A program made the position numbers and the translations under genes. This document shows, piece by piece, positions 35,073-44,015 of a DNA stretch of 64,000 nt. Each line of letters begins with the position of its first letter. Positions within the stretch are counted from its first letter, which is position 1. This stretch comes from Cellulomonas sp. P24 (lineage in GTDB: Bacteria; Actinomycetota; Actinomycetes; Actinomycetales; Cellulomonadaceae), in NCBI RefSeq assembly GCF_024704385.1, contig NZ_JAJDFX010000002.1, positions 3,224,001 to 3,288,000 of the forward strand, written 5' to 3'. Below the pieces are notes generated by a model that saw only the letters and a program-made list of their open reading frames with translations, had not been told where the DNA came from and made no database searches.

Positions 35073-35684
35073 ATGCCCCGCATCGATGCACCGACCGTCG
35101 TCGAGCACCACGCGATGCGCCGCGACGCGATCGTGTCGGCAGCACGGGAGACGCTCGTCGCCGCAGGTGCGTCCGCCGTCACCCCGGCCGCCGTCGCCGC
35201 TCAGGCGGGGCTCGCGCGAACGAGCGTGTACCAGTACTACCCGTCGACGGGCGCGTTGGTCGCGGCGGCGGTCGAGGCGATGTTCGCCGAGGCGAACGCC
35301 GCGCTGGGTGAGGTCGTCGCACGCGGGGACGACCCGCGCGAGCGGATCCACGGGTACGTGACGGCCGCCCTCCAGCTCGCCGCGCGGAGCCATGGCCCGT
35401 TCCACTCCGTGAGCATCGTCGACCTGCCCCCGATGTGCCGTGCCCGGGTGCGCGAGCTCCACGAGGAGCTCGTCTCACCGCTGCGCGCAGCCATCGAAGA
35501 GCTCGGGGTCGCCGACCCGGAGATCGTCGTCGGTCTCGCCTTCGGGGCCATCTCCGCGGCAGCGCAGCTCGTCGACCACGGCCAGCCCCTCAAGACGGCC
35601 GTCGAGAGCACGGTCCGGTTCGTCGACGCCGGTCTCGACTCCGCGCAGCGGGGTGGCGGGCGGGGCCGACTGTCCGTCGTCTGA
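35073..35684 (+). CDS. TetR-family repressor of the adjacent MFS pump
   Basis: A 203-residue regulator with helix-turn-helix RDAIVSAARETLVAAG...VTPAAVAAQAGLARTSVYQYYPSTGALVAAAVEAMF and an alpha-helical ligand-binding C-terminus. ATG 35073 lacks a Shine-Dalgarno; GACAAT at 35061-35066 lies six bases upstream, suggesting a leaderless message. By position it should repress the divergent MFS gene and itself and respond to a pump substrate. Confidence 0.88.
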   Translation: MPRIDAPTVVEHHAMRRDAIVSAARETLVAAGASAVTPAAVAAQAGLARTSVYQYYPSTGALVAAAVEAMFAEANAALGEVVARGDDPRERIHGYVTAALQLAARSHGPFHSVSIVDLPPMCRARVRELHEELVSPLRAAIEELGVADPEIVVGLAFGAISAAAQLVDHGQPLKTAVESTVRFVDAGLDSAQRGGGRGRLSVV

Positions 35685-35722
35685 GGGGCGGCTCAGCGCG
35701 ACGTTGCGAATGCCCAGGTCAA

Positions 35723-35738
35723 ATACCCATAGGGGTAT
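35723..35738. promoter_or_regulatory. CsoR/CstR-like operator upstream of the chemoreceptor
   Basis: ATACCC-ATAG-GGGTAT is a perfect 6-bp inverted repeat with a 4-base spacer, about 80 bases before the chemoreceptor start. The same arms and spacing occur at 53332-53347. This layout is known for CsoR-family repressors that sense Cu(I) or persulfide. Confidence 0.5.
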
Positions 35739-35819
35739 GCCTCATCGCGTGGTTCCGTGCGCCGATGAGAAGGCCGCAGCGGACGAGTCGCCCGCGCACC
35801 CGCCGATCTGGAGCCGCAG

Positions 35820-37091
35820 ATGTCTCGTCGGAAGCACACCGAGGTCCCGACCACCGACGACGCCGGGATGGCGTTCGTCGAACAGGTCTCCGGCACGATC
35901 GCGAGCCTCGGCGCGGAGACCAGCGCCATCACCGCGACGTCGAACCGGCTCGAGAACCTGACCCAGACCGGCGACGACCAGGCGCAGACGGTCGCGGCGG
36001 CCTCCGAGCAGACCAGCCACGTGATCGACACGGTCGCCAGCGCGGCCCAGGAGATGTCCGCGTCCTTGAGCGAGGTGTCGGAGCGCACGTCACGCACGTC
36101 GGCCGCAGCCCAGCAGGCGGTCGCCGACGCCGCTGAGACGATCGCCACGATGGGCGCGTTGGACCAGTCGTGCGCGGCCATCAGCGAGGTCTCCGAGATG
36201 ATCGCGGGCGTCGCACGCCAGACGAACCTCCTGGCCCTGAACGCGACGATCGAGGCGGCGCGTGCGGGAGACGCCGGCAAGGGGTTCGCCGTCGTCGCGA
36301 ACGAGGTCAAGGAGCTGTCCCACCAGACCAGTGCCGCCACGGACGAGATCAGCGCACGCATCGCCACGCTGACCGCCGACGTCGACCGGGTCGGCCAGGC
36401 GATCAGGGGGATCGCCGACACCGTCGCGCGCATCGGGCAGATGTCCGTCGAGGTCGCGGCGGCGGTCGAGGAGCAGACCGCCGTCACGGCGGAGATCGCC
36501 CGGAACGTGACCGAGGCGGCGATGAGCTCGAGCGGTGTCGCGCGCGCCGTCGCCCAGGTGCACGACGCAATGGTGGACATCCACCACGGCGTGACCCGTG
36601 TGCGGGGGATGGCCCGTCGACTGTCCGAGGACACCGTCTCGCTCAACTCGTCGATGGAGGCGCACCTGCGCGGTGAGATCCACCGCGCCGAGGTCACGGG
36701 CTCGGGGACCGCCGCCAAGCTGAAGGCCGCCGTGTCAGCGCACGGCGCCTGGAAGGCCCGCCTGCTCCAGGCCGCGATCGCCGGCTCCTCCGATCTCGAT
36801 CCGTCCACGGTCGCCCGGGACGACGCGTGCGGGCTCGGGGCCTGGCTCCACCACGACAGCAGCACGTCGGAACGCCAGTCGCCGTACTTCGCGAGCATCC
36901 GGGACAAGCACGCCACGTTCCACCAGCAGGCCGCCGACATCGTGCGCGACGCGACAGGTTCGCGGCGGGCCGAGGCGACAACCGCGCTGGCGTTCGGTGG
37001 TCCGTTCGACGTGCTGTCGACCGACCTGATCTCGACGATCAACGCCTGGCGTGAGGAGCTCGACGTCGCCCCTGTCGCCGCGCGGGTGTGA
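35820..37091 (+). CDS. Soluble methyl-accepting chemotaxis protein with C-terminal zinc-binding (CZB) domain
   Basis: A 423-residue cytoplasmic chemoreceptor; no transmembrane segment is present. Residues 20-290 form the signalling coiled coil, with hairpin tip [47 protein letters not shown]. Residues 300-420 form a CZB domain: [25 protein letters not shown] and [19 protein letters not shown] provide the His-Cys-His-His zinc ligands. Such receptors sense zinc or hypochlorous acid in studied bacteria. No cheA/cheW gene lies in the window. Start ATG 35820; the Shine-Dalgarno is weak (GGAGCCGCAG). Confidence 0.9.
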   Translation: MSRRKHTEVPTTDDAGMAFVEQVSGTIASLGAETSAITATSNRLENLTQTGDDQAQTVAAASEQTSHVIDTVASAAQEMSASLSEVSERTSRTSAAAQQAVADAAETIATMGALDQSCAAISEVSEMIAGVARQTNLLALNATIEAARAGDAGKGFAVVANEVKELSHQTSAATDEISARIATLTADVDRVGQAIRGIADTVARIGQMSVEVAAAVEEQTAVTAEIARNVTEAAMSSSGVARAVAQVHDAMVDIHHGVTRVRGMARRLSEDTVSLNSSMEAHLRGEIHRAEVTGSGTAAKLKAAVSAHGAWKARLLQAAIAGSSDLDPSTVARDDACGLGAWLHHDSSTSERQSPYFASIRDKHATFHQQAADIVRDATGSRRAEATTALAFGGPFDVLSTDLISTINAWREELDVAPVAARV

Positions 37092-37106
37092 CACCCACCG
37101 GGTGGC

Positions 37107-37610
37107 TCAGGGCTGCGGGTCGAGCCGGCGCTTGAAGCCGACGTGCGACGGGACGAACCCGAGGCGCTCGTAGAAGCGGTGCGCCGACGTCCGCGACCGG
37201 TCGGACGTGAGCTGGGCAAGGGTCGCGCCACGCCGGACACCCTCGTCGCACGCCCACCGCATCATCGCCTCGCCGATCCGGCGGTCCCGATGGTCGCGTC
37301 GCACCCGGACCGCCTCGATCTGCAGGCGGGTCGACCCGGCGCGAGACAACCCGGGGATGAAGGTCAGCTGCATCGTGCCGATGACGGGGGCGCCGGGCGC
37401 GTCCGCGACGACGAGGAGCTGGGAGTCGTCGCCGTCGATGCGGTGGAAGGCCCGATCGTATGCCGCGAGGTCATCCGGCCGGGCTGAGTCGCCGCGCGAG
37501 GTGGCGAGCTGATCGGCCGCGATCAGGCTGATGATCGCGGGGACGTCGTCCACCGTCGCCCGACGGAGCATGACGGAAGAGTCGCCGATGGTCAGGGTCG
37601 CGAGCGTCAT
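37107..37610 (-). CDS. GNAT-family N-acetyltransferase
   Basis: A 167-residue GNAT enzyme: VMLRRATVDDVPAIISLI at the N-terminus, IEAVRVRRDHRDRRIGEAMMRWACDEG as the acetyl-CoA pyrophosphate loop (R/Q-x-x-G-x-G/A variant) and AHRFYERLGFVPSHVGFKRRL at the C-terminus. The acceptor substrate is unknown. ATG 37610 has no Shine-Dalgarno but CACACT six bases upstream, suggesting a leaderless start. It is convergent with the chemoreceptor gene (15-base gap). Confidence 0.87.
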   Translation of the reverse strand: MTLATLTIGDSSVMLRRATVDDVPAIISLIAADQLATSRGDSARPDDLAAYDRAFHRIDGDDSQLLVVADAPGAPVIGTMQLTFIPGLSRAGSTRLQIEAVRVRRDHRDRRIGEAMMRWACDEGVRRGATLAQLTSDRSRTSAHRFYERLGFVPSHVGFKRRLDPQP

Positions 37611-37668
37611 GGGGCCAGTGTGCCGCCCGCGAAGCACAGGGTCTCCGACGCCCGCGTCGGACGGCTCG

Positions 37669-38376
37669 TCAGGTCTCGAGGAGGCGGGCAAGCCGCGCCT
37701 TCTTCCGGTTCTCGCGGACGATCCATCGGACGTCCGGATCCGCGGCCTCGTCCAGGGCAGCGAAGGCCGGCAACCCCGCGACCGGGTCTCCCGCCACGGC
37801 GACGCTCCAGCAGTAGCCGAGGGCCTGGCGCAGCGTGCGGAGGTCCGGGTCCCGGCGCGCGATCGCCGGCCGGGCGCTGAGCAGACCGGTCGTGACACGA
37901 CATGCGTCGAGAGCGGCGGCGGCCGTCGCCGGGTCCCGCAGGAGACGTGGCTCGCAGATGCCGGCGACGGCAGCGCGCTGCACCAGGGGGTTGGGGTCGG
38001 CCGCCCACGCGGCGACCACGGTCCGGAGCCGAGGGGCATCGGCGTCCCCGAGCCGCTGCAGGCCCATCGCGGCGCCCTCGCGGACGCGCCATCGCGGGTC
38101 CGCCGCCTGGGCCTGGAGCAGGGGGAGCAGCGCGTCGTCCTCCGCGTGCTCGGCGACGAGCCTGCCCAGCGCCGCCGCCGCGCACGAGGCGTGGTACTCG
38201 TCGTCGGACCCGACGAGGCTCAGGACCAGCCCGTCGGAGGCGACGTCGCCGAACGCGGCGAGGAGCTCGAGGTTGCCGCGTGATCCGGGGAGACCGGAGT
38301 GGGCGGTGAGGAACGCCGGGACGTCCGAGGGGTCGAGGGCGCGAAGGGCGTCACGATGATCGCTGCGGGCCGACAC
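37669..38376 (-). CDS. HEAT-repeat protein
   Basis: A 235-residue all-helical protein with HEAT/armadillo-like repeats: SDDEYHASCAAAALGRLVAEHAEDDALLPLLQ, DPRWRVREGAAMGLQRLGD, DPNPLVQRAAVAGICEP and DPDVRWIVRENRKKARLARLLE. These resemble the solenoid of phycobilisome-lyase/DNA-alkylation-repair-like HEAT proteins, but no catalytic residues are evident. GTG 38376 is preceded by GAGGAC. It is probably a scaffold; the partner is unknown. It may be cotranscribed with the GNAT gene 58 bases downstream. Confidence 0.8.
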   Translation of the reverse strand: MSARSDHRDALRALDPSDVPAFLTAHSGLPGSRGNLELLAAFGDVASDGLVLSLVGSDDEYHASCAAAALGRLVAEHAEDDALLPLLQAQAADPRWRVREGAAMGLQRLGDADAPRLRTVVAAWAADPNPLVQRAAVAGICEPRLLRDPATAAAALDACRVTTGLLSARPAIARRDPDLRTLRQALGYCWSVAVAGDPVAGLPAFAALDEAADPDVRWIVRENRKKARLARLLET

Positions 38377-38466
38377 GTCCTCGATGCTGCCACTGTGCGG
38401 CCAGCGGTGTCGGGGTTTGCGTCCCGATGGTGAGGCGGTTGATGCGTCAGCCCTGTTCGGGTCGGG

Positions 38467-38493
38467 TCAGGCCTGGTCGGGTCAGTGCGGTCA
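38467..38493 (-). repeat. Stop-codon-carrying short repeats after the DUF5997 gene
   Basis: On the minus strand CTGACC-type units supply the DUF5997 stop (38491-38493) and two further in-frame stops 9 and 24 bases downstream (38482-38484, 38467-38469). GGTCGGGTCAG-like units continue further. Confidence 0.5.
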
Positions 38494-38871
38494 GTCCTGT
38501 GCCGGGGTCGACCCGGACCGTGCACGCTCCGCATCGCGGGCCTTGAGACGGCGCTCCTCGCGTCGCACCTCGGCGAGGATCGCCCGCTCCTTGAAGAGCC
38601 ACTCCGGCGGGTTGTCGAGCATCTCGGCGATCTGCGCGGTCGTCAGCGGCTCGGTGACCCCGCCGCGGGCGAGACCGGCGATCGACACGCTGAGCCGGGC
38701 GGCGACCTCCGGGCGGGGGTGCGGGCCGTTACGCCGCAGGTCGACCAGCCACTGCGGCGGGTTCGCCTGCAGGGCGTCGAGCTCGTCCCGGGACACGACG
38801 CCCTGCTGGAACTCGGCCGGGGTCGCCGGGAGGTACACGCCCAGCTTCTTGGCCGCAGTGGCGGGCTTCAT
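38491..38871 (-). CDS. DUF5997 family protein
   Basis: A 126-residue soluble protein of family DUF5997, of unknown function. It begins MKPATAAKKLGVYLPATPAEFQQG and contains LDALQANPPQWLVDLRRNGPHPRPEVAARLSVS and IAEMLDNPPEWLFKERAILAEV. The repeated NPP(Q/E)WL motif suggests two related helical units. The C-terminus is rich in Arg and Glu. It is divergent from a LysR substrate-binding-like gene, an arrangement I recall as conserved in actinobacteria. No Shine-Dalgarno is visible at ATG 38871. Confidence 0.85.
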   Translation of the reverse strand: MKPATAAKKLGVYLPATPAEFQQGVVSRDELDALQANPPQWLVDLRRNGPHPRPEVAARLSVSIAGLARGGVTEPLTTAQIAEMLDNPPEWLFKERAILAEVRREERRLKARDAERARSGSTPAQD

Positions 38872-39018
38872 GGTCTGCGGGGTCCGGGGGTCATCCTGCA
38901 AGGGTATCGACCCGGACGGCTGCCTTCGACCGTGGTGCGAACGGGCCGTGCGCCGCGTTGCCGGCGTGATCGTGCGGCCGTGGGCCGGTACCCTGACGCG
39001 ACCTGAGGAGAGTGACGC

Positions 39019-39870
39019 ATGGACCGCACGGAGAGTGGGACGCCCACGTTCCGCCTCGCGTACGCCCCGGGGGTCACCCCGTCGAAGTGGGCGCGCACGT
39101 GGGCGCAGCGGCTGCCCGACGTCGCCCTCGAGCTCGTCCTGGTTCCCGGTGCCGAGGCCGATCGCCTGCTCCGCGACGGGACGGTCGACGCTGCGTTCCT
39201 CCGGCTGCCGGTCGACGCCGAGGTCCTCAGCGCGATCCCGCTCTACGCCGAGACCTCCGTGGTGGTCGTCCCCGTCGAGCACCCGATCGCGGCGTTCGCG
39301 TCGGTGACGGTCGCGGACCTGGCGGACGAGGTGGTCCTGCACCCGCTCGACGACGTCCTCGACTGGTCCGCCCGACCGGGGGAGGCGGCCGTGCTGCCGG
39401 GGGAGCGGAGCGCGCTCGACCGTCCGGCGACCGTCGCGGACGCGGTCGCCCTCGTCGCGTCCGAGGTCGGGCTGGTCGTCGTCCCGCAGTCGCTCGCGCG
39501 TCTCCACCACCGCAAGGACCTCACCTACCGGCCCGTCGACGACGCCCCGCAGTCCCGGGTGGCCCTGTGCTGGCTCGCCGACCGTACGACGGACGAGGTC
39601 GAGGAGCTGATCGGGATCGTCCGCGGCCGCACCGTCAACAGCTCGCGCGGGCGCGCGGCGAGCACGCACGAGCCCGCGGAGGCACCGGCGCCCGTCCGCA
39701 GCACGACGACCGGCGCGGCCTCGTCACGGGAGCGCGACGAGACCGCCGACCGGCGCGCGGCGCAGCAGCGCAAGGCGCGCGCGACGGCGCAGGGCCGTGC
39801 GCAGGGGCACACGCGAGGTCAGTCCCGCGGGCAGGCCCAGGCGAAGGGGCGCGGGCGCCGAGCGCGCTGA
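39019..39870 (+). CDS. Stand-alone LysR substrate-binding domain protein with basic tail
   Basis: A 283-residue protein with a periplasmic-binding-like LysR effector domain (FRLAYAPGVTPSKWARTWAQRLPDVALELV, DAAFLRLPVD, VVVVPVEHPIA, ALVASEVGLVVVPQSLARLHH) but no N-terminal helix-turn-helix. After about residue 200 it becomes a low-complexity Arg/Gln/Gly-rich tail (QGRAQGHTRGQSRGQAQAKG) that could bind nucleic acid. ATG 39019 has GGAGAG upstream. It is divergent from DUF5997. Whether it senses a metabolite or regulates that neighbour is not known. Confidence 0.83.
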   Translation: MDRTESGTPTFRLAYAPGVTPSKWARTWAQRLPDVALELVLVPGAEADRLLRDGTVDAAFLRLPVDAEVLSAIPLYAETSVVVVPVEHPIAAFASVTVADLADEVVLHPLDDVLDWSARPGEAAVLPGERSALDRPATVADAVALVASEVGLVVVPQSLARLHHRKDLTYRPVDDAPQSRVALCWLADRTTDEVEELIGIVRGRTVNSSRGRAASTHEPAEAPAPVRSTTTGAASSRERDETADRRAAQQRKARATAQGRAQGHTRGQSRGQAQAKGRGRRAR

Positions 39871-39917
39871 CCGTCGACCGCACTGACTGTCCAGCGGGCC
39901 GACGGTCGAGCGCAGGC

Positions 39918-40583
39918 TCAGGCCGGGACGGGGCAGGCGACGCCCGTCGAGTGCACCGGGCAGTAGCCGTTCGGGACCTTGTGCAGATACTGCTGGTGGT
40001 AGTCCTCGGCGTAGTAGAACGGGCCGGCGTCCGCCGCGCTGCGGAGCTCGGTGGTGATCTCACCGAAGCCGTTGGCGGCGAGCTGCGGGGCGTAGGCGTC
40101 ACGGGTGGCGAGGACGGCTGCTTCCTGCTCGGGGGTCGTCCAGTACACCGCGGACCGGTACTGGCTCCCGCGGTCGTTGCCCTGCCGGAACCCTTGCGTC
40201 GGGTCGTGCAGCGTCCAGAAGGTCCGCAGCAGCTCGACGTGCGGCAGGACCGTCGGGTCGTAGGCGACGAGCACGGTCTCGGTGTGGCCCGTCAGGCTCG
40301 TGCACGTCTCCTCGTAGGTCGGGTACGGGGTGTACCCGCCCTGGTAGCCGGCCGCCGTCGTCACGACGCCGGGCAGGTTCCACAGCGCCTTCTCCGCGCC
40401 CCAGAAGCAGCCGAGGGCGAGCGAGATGACGGCGGTGCCCTCCGGCCACGGGCCGCGCAGCGGCGTCCCGAGCACCGCATGGGTCGCCGGCACCGGGTAC
40501 GCGTAGTCGTCGCGACCGGGCAGGGCGCGGTCGGGGGTGACCATCGTCGAGCTCGCCGCAGATCCGAACAGCCATCCAGCCAT
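39918..40583 (-). CDS. msrA: Peptide-methionine (S)-S-oxide reductase MsrA
   Basis: A 221-residue oxidative-damage repair enzyme that reduces methionine-S-sulfoxide. The catalytic motif is LGCFWGAEKALW (Cys near residue 58), followed by GYQGGYTPYPTYEE, GHTETVLVAYDP, NDRGSQYRSAVYW and YYAEDYHQQYL. The C-terminal NGYCPVHSTGVACPVP supplies likely resolving cysteines. It has the E. coli-type N-terminal extension. ATG 40583 has AAGGAG upstream. It stands alone. Confidence 0.96.
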   Translation of the reverse strand: MAGWLFGSAASSTMVTPDRALPGRDDYAYPVPATHAVLGTPLRGPWPEGTAVISLALGCFWGAEKALWNLPGVVTTAAGYQGGYTPYPTYEETCTSLTGHTETVLVAYDPTVLPHVELLRTFWTLHDPTQGFRQGNDRGSQYRSAVYWTTPEQEAAVLATRDAYAPQLAANGFGEITTELRSAADAGPFYYAEDYHQQYLHKVPNGYCPVHSTGVACPVPA

Positions 40584-40803
40584 GTGTGCCGCTCCTTCGT
40601 CCCGAGGTCGGTCCCCACGGGTCGGTGCGTACAACACCGCCCGGACCGCGACCTGTTCCCCGGTCGTGTCGTGCACCCGGTCGGCGTCGCGGTCGGGGAG
40701 AACCGCCTAGCCTGGGGCCTGTGAACGCGCACCCCACCGGACGCCGGTCCGGGCACGACCGGTCCGCCGACGACCTGCTGACCGGCCACCGGGAGGCGCT
40801 CGC

Positions 40804-42015
40804 ATGACCGGCGAGCAGCGGTCGCCGTCGGACGTCGTGCCCTGGGCGGTGCGGGTCTCCGCGGCGTGGGCGTGGCGGTTCCTGCTCGTGGTCGCGTCAC
40901 TCGCGGTCGGGCTCTACCTCATCACGATCCTCAAGGTGATCGTCGTCCCGGTCGCCGTCGCACTGCTGCTGACGGTGCTGCTGCTGCCGCTGGTCCGGTG
41001 GCTGCAGCGTCGTGCACGGTTCCCGCGCGCGGCGGCGTCGGGGACCGCGGTCGTGGGGCTGCTGGTCGTCGTCATCGGCCTGCTGACGGTGGCCGGGCGA
41101 TCGATCGCCAAGGGGATCTCCGACCTGCAGACCCAGGCGGTCGCCGGGGTGCAGGAGCTCACCGAGTGGCTGTCCTCGAGCCCGCTGAACCTCACGGTCG
41201 CCGACATCACGGGGTACATCGCGAAGGCGCAGGCGTCGATCACCCAGAACAGCGGCGGGCTGGTCTCGAGCGCGCTGTCCGTGACGACGACCGTCGGTCA
41301 CGTGGTCGCCGGCGCGCTCATCGCGATGTTCTGCACGTTCTTCTTCCTGCTCGACGGCCGCGCGATCTGGACGTGGCTCGTCGGGCTGCTCCCGTTCGAG
41401 GCGCGCGAGCGCACCCACCAGGCCGCTCGGCGCGGTTTCGTCACGCTCGGTGCGTACACGCGCACGCAGATCCTCGTCGCGCTCGTGGACGCCGTCGGGA
41501 TCGGCATCGGGGCGGCCGTCCTGCGGGTGCCGCTCGCGCTGCCGCTCGCGATCCTGGTGTTCCTGGGATCCTTCATCCCGATCGTGGGTGCCGTGCTGAC
41601 CGGCATCGTGGCCGTCCTCGTGGCGCTCGTGTCGCACGGACCGGTGGTGGCGGTGATCATGCTCGCCGTCGTGCTCCTCGTGCAGCAGATCGAGGGTCAC
41701 GTGCTCCAGCCGTTCCTCATGGGGCATGCGGTCTCGCTCCACCCGGTCGCGGTGCTGCTGTCCGTCGCGGCCGGCTCCCTGGTCGCCGGGATCACCGGGG
41801 CACTGTTCGCGGTGCCGATCGCGGCGGTGGTCAACACCGTCGTGCTGTACCTGCACGGCCACGACAAGTTCCCGGAGCTCGGTACCGACGACCACGTCGC
41901 GCTGCGTCCACCACGCGCGGCGGTCGCCGGGACCGGCGCGGAGACGTCGGCCGAGCCGCCCACCGAGGGGTCCGACGGCCCCGCGGAACCCGCAACCGTA
42001 GGAGAGACCTCATGA
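40804..42015 (+). CDS. AI-2E/PerM family transporter (UPF0118)
   Basis: A 403-residue membrane protein with seven to eight helices in the AI-2E exporter/PerM fold: VVASLAVGLYLITILKVIVVPVAVALLLTVLLLPLV, TFFFLLDGRAIWTWLVGLLP, GAYTRTQILVALVDAVGIGIGAAVLRVPLALPLAILVFLGSFIPIVG and QQIEGHVLQPFLMGHAVSLHPVAVLLSVAAGS. The C-terminus is a Pro/Glu-rich cytosolic tail. ATG 40804 has GGGAGG upstream. Its stop overlaps the ilvA start (ATGA). Studied relatives export autoinducer-2 or exchange Na+/H+; the substrate here is unknown. Confidence 0.9.
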   Translation: MTGEQRSPSDVVPWAVRVSAAWAWRFLLVVASLAVGLYLITILKVIVVPVAVALLLTVLLLPLVRWLQRRARFPRAAASGTAVVGLLVVVIGLLTVAGRSIAKGISDLQTQAVAGVQELTEWLSSSPLNLTVADITGYIAKAQASITQNSGGLVSSALSVTTTVGHVVAGALIAMFCTFFFLLDGRAIWTWLVGLLPFEARERTHQAARRGFVTLGAYTRTQILVALVDAVGIGIGAAVLRVPLALPLAILVFLGSFIPIVGAVLTGIVAVLVALVSHGPVVAVIMLAVVLLVQQIEGHVLQPFLMGHAVSLHPVAVLLSVAAGSLVAGITGALFAVPIAAVVNTVVLYLHGHDKFPELGTDDHVALRPPRAAVAGTGAETSAEPPTEGSDGPAEPATVGETS

Positions 42016-43223
42016 CCGCGCCGTTGACGCTCGCGGACTTCCGCGCCGCCGCCGAGCTGCTCACCGGGATCGCGGACCGGACCCCCGTGGAACGCAGCCG
42101 CGCCCTCGGCCAGCTGACCGGTGGCGACGTCTGGCTCAAGTGCGAGAACCTGCAGCGCACCGGCTCGTTCAAGATCCGCGGCGCGTACGTCCGGATGTCG
42201 CGGCTCTCTCCCGAGGAGAAGGCGCGCGGGGTCGTCGCCGCGAGCGCCGGCAACCATGCGCAGGGCGTCGCTCTCGCCGCACGTGAGCTCGGGATCTCGG
42301 CCGTCGTCTACATGCCGGCCGACGCCGCGCTGCCCAAGGTCGCTGCGACCCGGGGCTACGGCGCCGAGGTGCGCCTGGTCGGGGCGAGCCTCGACGAGGC
42401 GCTGCTCGCGGCGCGTGCCGAGTGCACCCGGACCGGCGCCGTCCTCATCCACCCGTTCGACCACCGTGACATCGTGATCGGTCAGGGGACCCTGGGGCTC
42501 GAGCTCGCGGAGCAGGTCCCGGACATGGCAACCGTGCTCGTGCCGCTCGGCGGCGGCGGGTTCGCCGCGGGGATCGCGTCGGCGCTTCACGAGCTCCGGC
42601 CGGACGTCCGCGTCGTCGGTGTGCAGGCCGCATCCGCGGCGGCCTACCCGGCGTCGCTCGCGGCCGGTCACCCGGTCGCGGCCGCGTCGATGCACACGAT
42701 GGCGGACGGCATCGCGGTGGGGACACCCGGCGACGTGCCGTTCGAGATCCTCGGACGTCTCGACATCGAGGTGCGTACCGTCACCGAGGAGGACCTCTCG
42801 CGTGCCCTGCTGTTCGTGGCGGAACGCGCCAAGCTGCTCGTCGAGCCGTCGGGGGTGGCCGGCGTCGCGGCACTGATGGCTGATCCGGAGGCGTTCCCCG
42901 GGACGGTCGTGCCGGTCCTGTCCGGCGGCAACATCGACCCGATCCTGCTGCTCCGCGTCGTCCGCCACGGTCTCACGTCGGCCGGCCGGTACCTCCAGCT
43001 GCGGGTGCTGATCGAGGACCGGCCGGGTGCCCTCGCCGCGCTGCTCGCGCACCTGGCGTCGAGCGGCGGGAACGTCATGCACGTGGGGCACGTGCGGACG
43101 GCGGTCGACCTCGGGATCGGCGACGTCGAGATCGCGGTCCAGCTCGAGACGAAGGGGCCCGAGCACTGCGAGCAGGTCGTCGCCGATCTCCGCACCGCCG
43201 GGTACCGGGTCACCCTCAACTGA
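42012..43223 (+). CDS. ilvA: Threonine ammonia-lyase with ACT domain
   Basis: A 403-residue PLP enzyme converting threonine to 2-oxobutyrate for isoleucine synthesis or threonine catabolism. The PLP lysine is in QRTGSFKIRGAY (near residue 58); SAGNHAQGVALAARELG binds substrate; the PLP phosphate loop is PLGGGGFAAG. Residues 320-403 form one ACT domain (LQLRVLIEDRPGALAALLAHLA). One rather than two ACT modules places it with the shorter IlvA/TdcB-type. ATG 42012 has GGAGAG upstream and overlaps the transporter stop. Confidence 0.95.
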   Translation: MTAPLTLADFRAAAELLTGIADRTPVERSRALGQLTGGDVWLKCENLQRTGSFKIRGAYVRMSRLSPEEKARGVVAASAGNHAQGVALAARELGISAVVYMPADAALPKVAATRGYGAEVRLVGASLDEALLAARAECTRTGAVLIHPFDHRDIVIGQGTLGLELAEQVPDMATVLVPLGGGGFAAGIASALHELRPDVRVVGVQAASAAAYPASLAAGHPVAAASMHTMADGIAVGTPGDVPFEILGRLDIEVRTVTEEDLSRALLFVAERAKLLVEPSGVAGVAALMADPEAFPGTVVPVLSGGNIDPILLLRVVRHGLTSAGRYLQLRVLIEDRPGALAALLAHLASSGGNVMHVGHVRTAVDLGIGDVEIAVQLETKGPEHCEQVVADLRTAGYRVTLN

Positions 43224-43230
43224 CCCCGGA

Positions 43231-43272
43231 CGTCAGGTGGGGCCGGGTGATCCCACCCGGCCCCACCTGACG
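43231..43272. terminator. Bidirectional hairpin terminator between ilvA and greA
   Basis: Perfect 19-bp arms (43231-43249 and 43254-43272; CGTCAGGTGGGGCC...GGCCCCACCTGACG) close on an ATCC loop. It lies eight bases after the ilvA stop and 26 bases from the greA stop, so it serves both convergent genes. Confidence 0.85.
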
Positions 43273-43298
43273 GCGCGTCCCCGCGCGGCTTCTCGCGG

Positions 43299-43784
43299 TC
43301 AGCCCTCGAAGGGCTTGGCCGCGGTGATCGTCACCGTGATCGCGTTGCCGTTCGGTGCCGCGTACGTGACCGTGTCGCCCACGCTCTGCCCGTTGATCGC
43401 CGCACCCAGGGGCGACTTCTCGGAGTACACGTCGATGTCGGTCCCGCCGGCGACCTCGCGGGATCCCAGCAGGAACACCATCTCGTCGCCTGCGACGACC
43501 GCCGTGACGACCATGCCGGGCTCGACGACGCCATCGTCCTTGGCCTGGCCGATCACGGCGTTCTCGAGCTTGGCCTTGAGCTCGCGGATGCGCGCCTCGT
43601 TCTTGGCCTGCTCCTCGCGCGCCGCGTGGTACCCGCCGTTCTCCTTGAGGTCGCCCTCGTCGCGAGCGGTGGCGATCTTCTGCGAGATGTCGAGGCGTCC
43701 TGCCCCCGAGAGGTGCTCGTACTCGGCCTTCAGGCGGTCGTAGGCCTCCTGGGTGAGCCAGGTCGCGTGTGTGGTCTCAGCCAC
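43299..43784 (-). CDS. greA: Transcription elongation factor GreA
   Basis: A 161-residue factor that stimulates transcript cleavage in backtracked RNA polymerase. The N-terminal coiled coil has WLTQEAYDRLKAEYEHL, the acidic tip IATARDEGDLKENGGYHAAREEQ (catalytic Asp/Glu), and the C-terminal FKBP-like domain has VFLLGSRE, YSEKSPLGAAINGQSVGDTV. GTG 43784 has GGAGAGGAG upstream. It belongs to the greA-DUF4307-mca block shared with mycobacteria. Confidence 0.97.
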   Translation of the reverse strand: MAETTHATWLTQEAYDRLKAEYEHLSGAGRLDISQKIATARDEGDLKENGGYHAAREEQAKNEARIRELKAKLENAVIGQAKDDGVVEPGMVVTAVVAGDEMVFLLGSREVAGGTDIDVYSEKSPLGAAINGQSVGDTVTYAAPNGNAITVTITAAKPFEG

Positions 43785-44015
43785 GTCGTCTCCTCTCCTG
43801 TCCGATGTCGTCCTTGCACACGACTGCGCCCGTGCCCTGCCGTCAGGGACGGGCGCCGCGTGCGTCCCGGTCGCGTCGACCCGAGGTCGCGCCGGTCCGG
43901 TGCCGTGCATGAATCCGTCAGGGTACCAATCCCTCGCCGACGAGAGAAAGCGACGGTGACGGTGTCCGGCCCGTGGGCCCCGGTCGGCCGGTCTCGGCCC
44001 GTCGACCCTGGTCGG

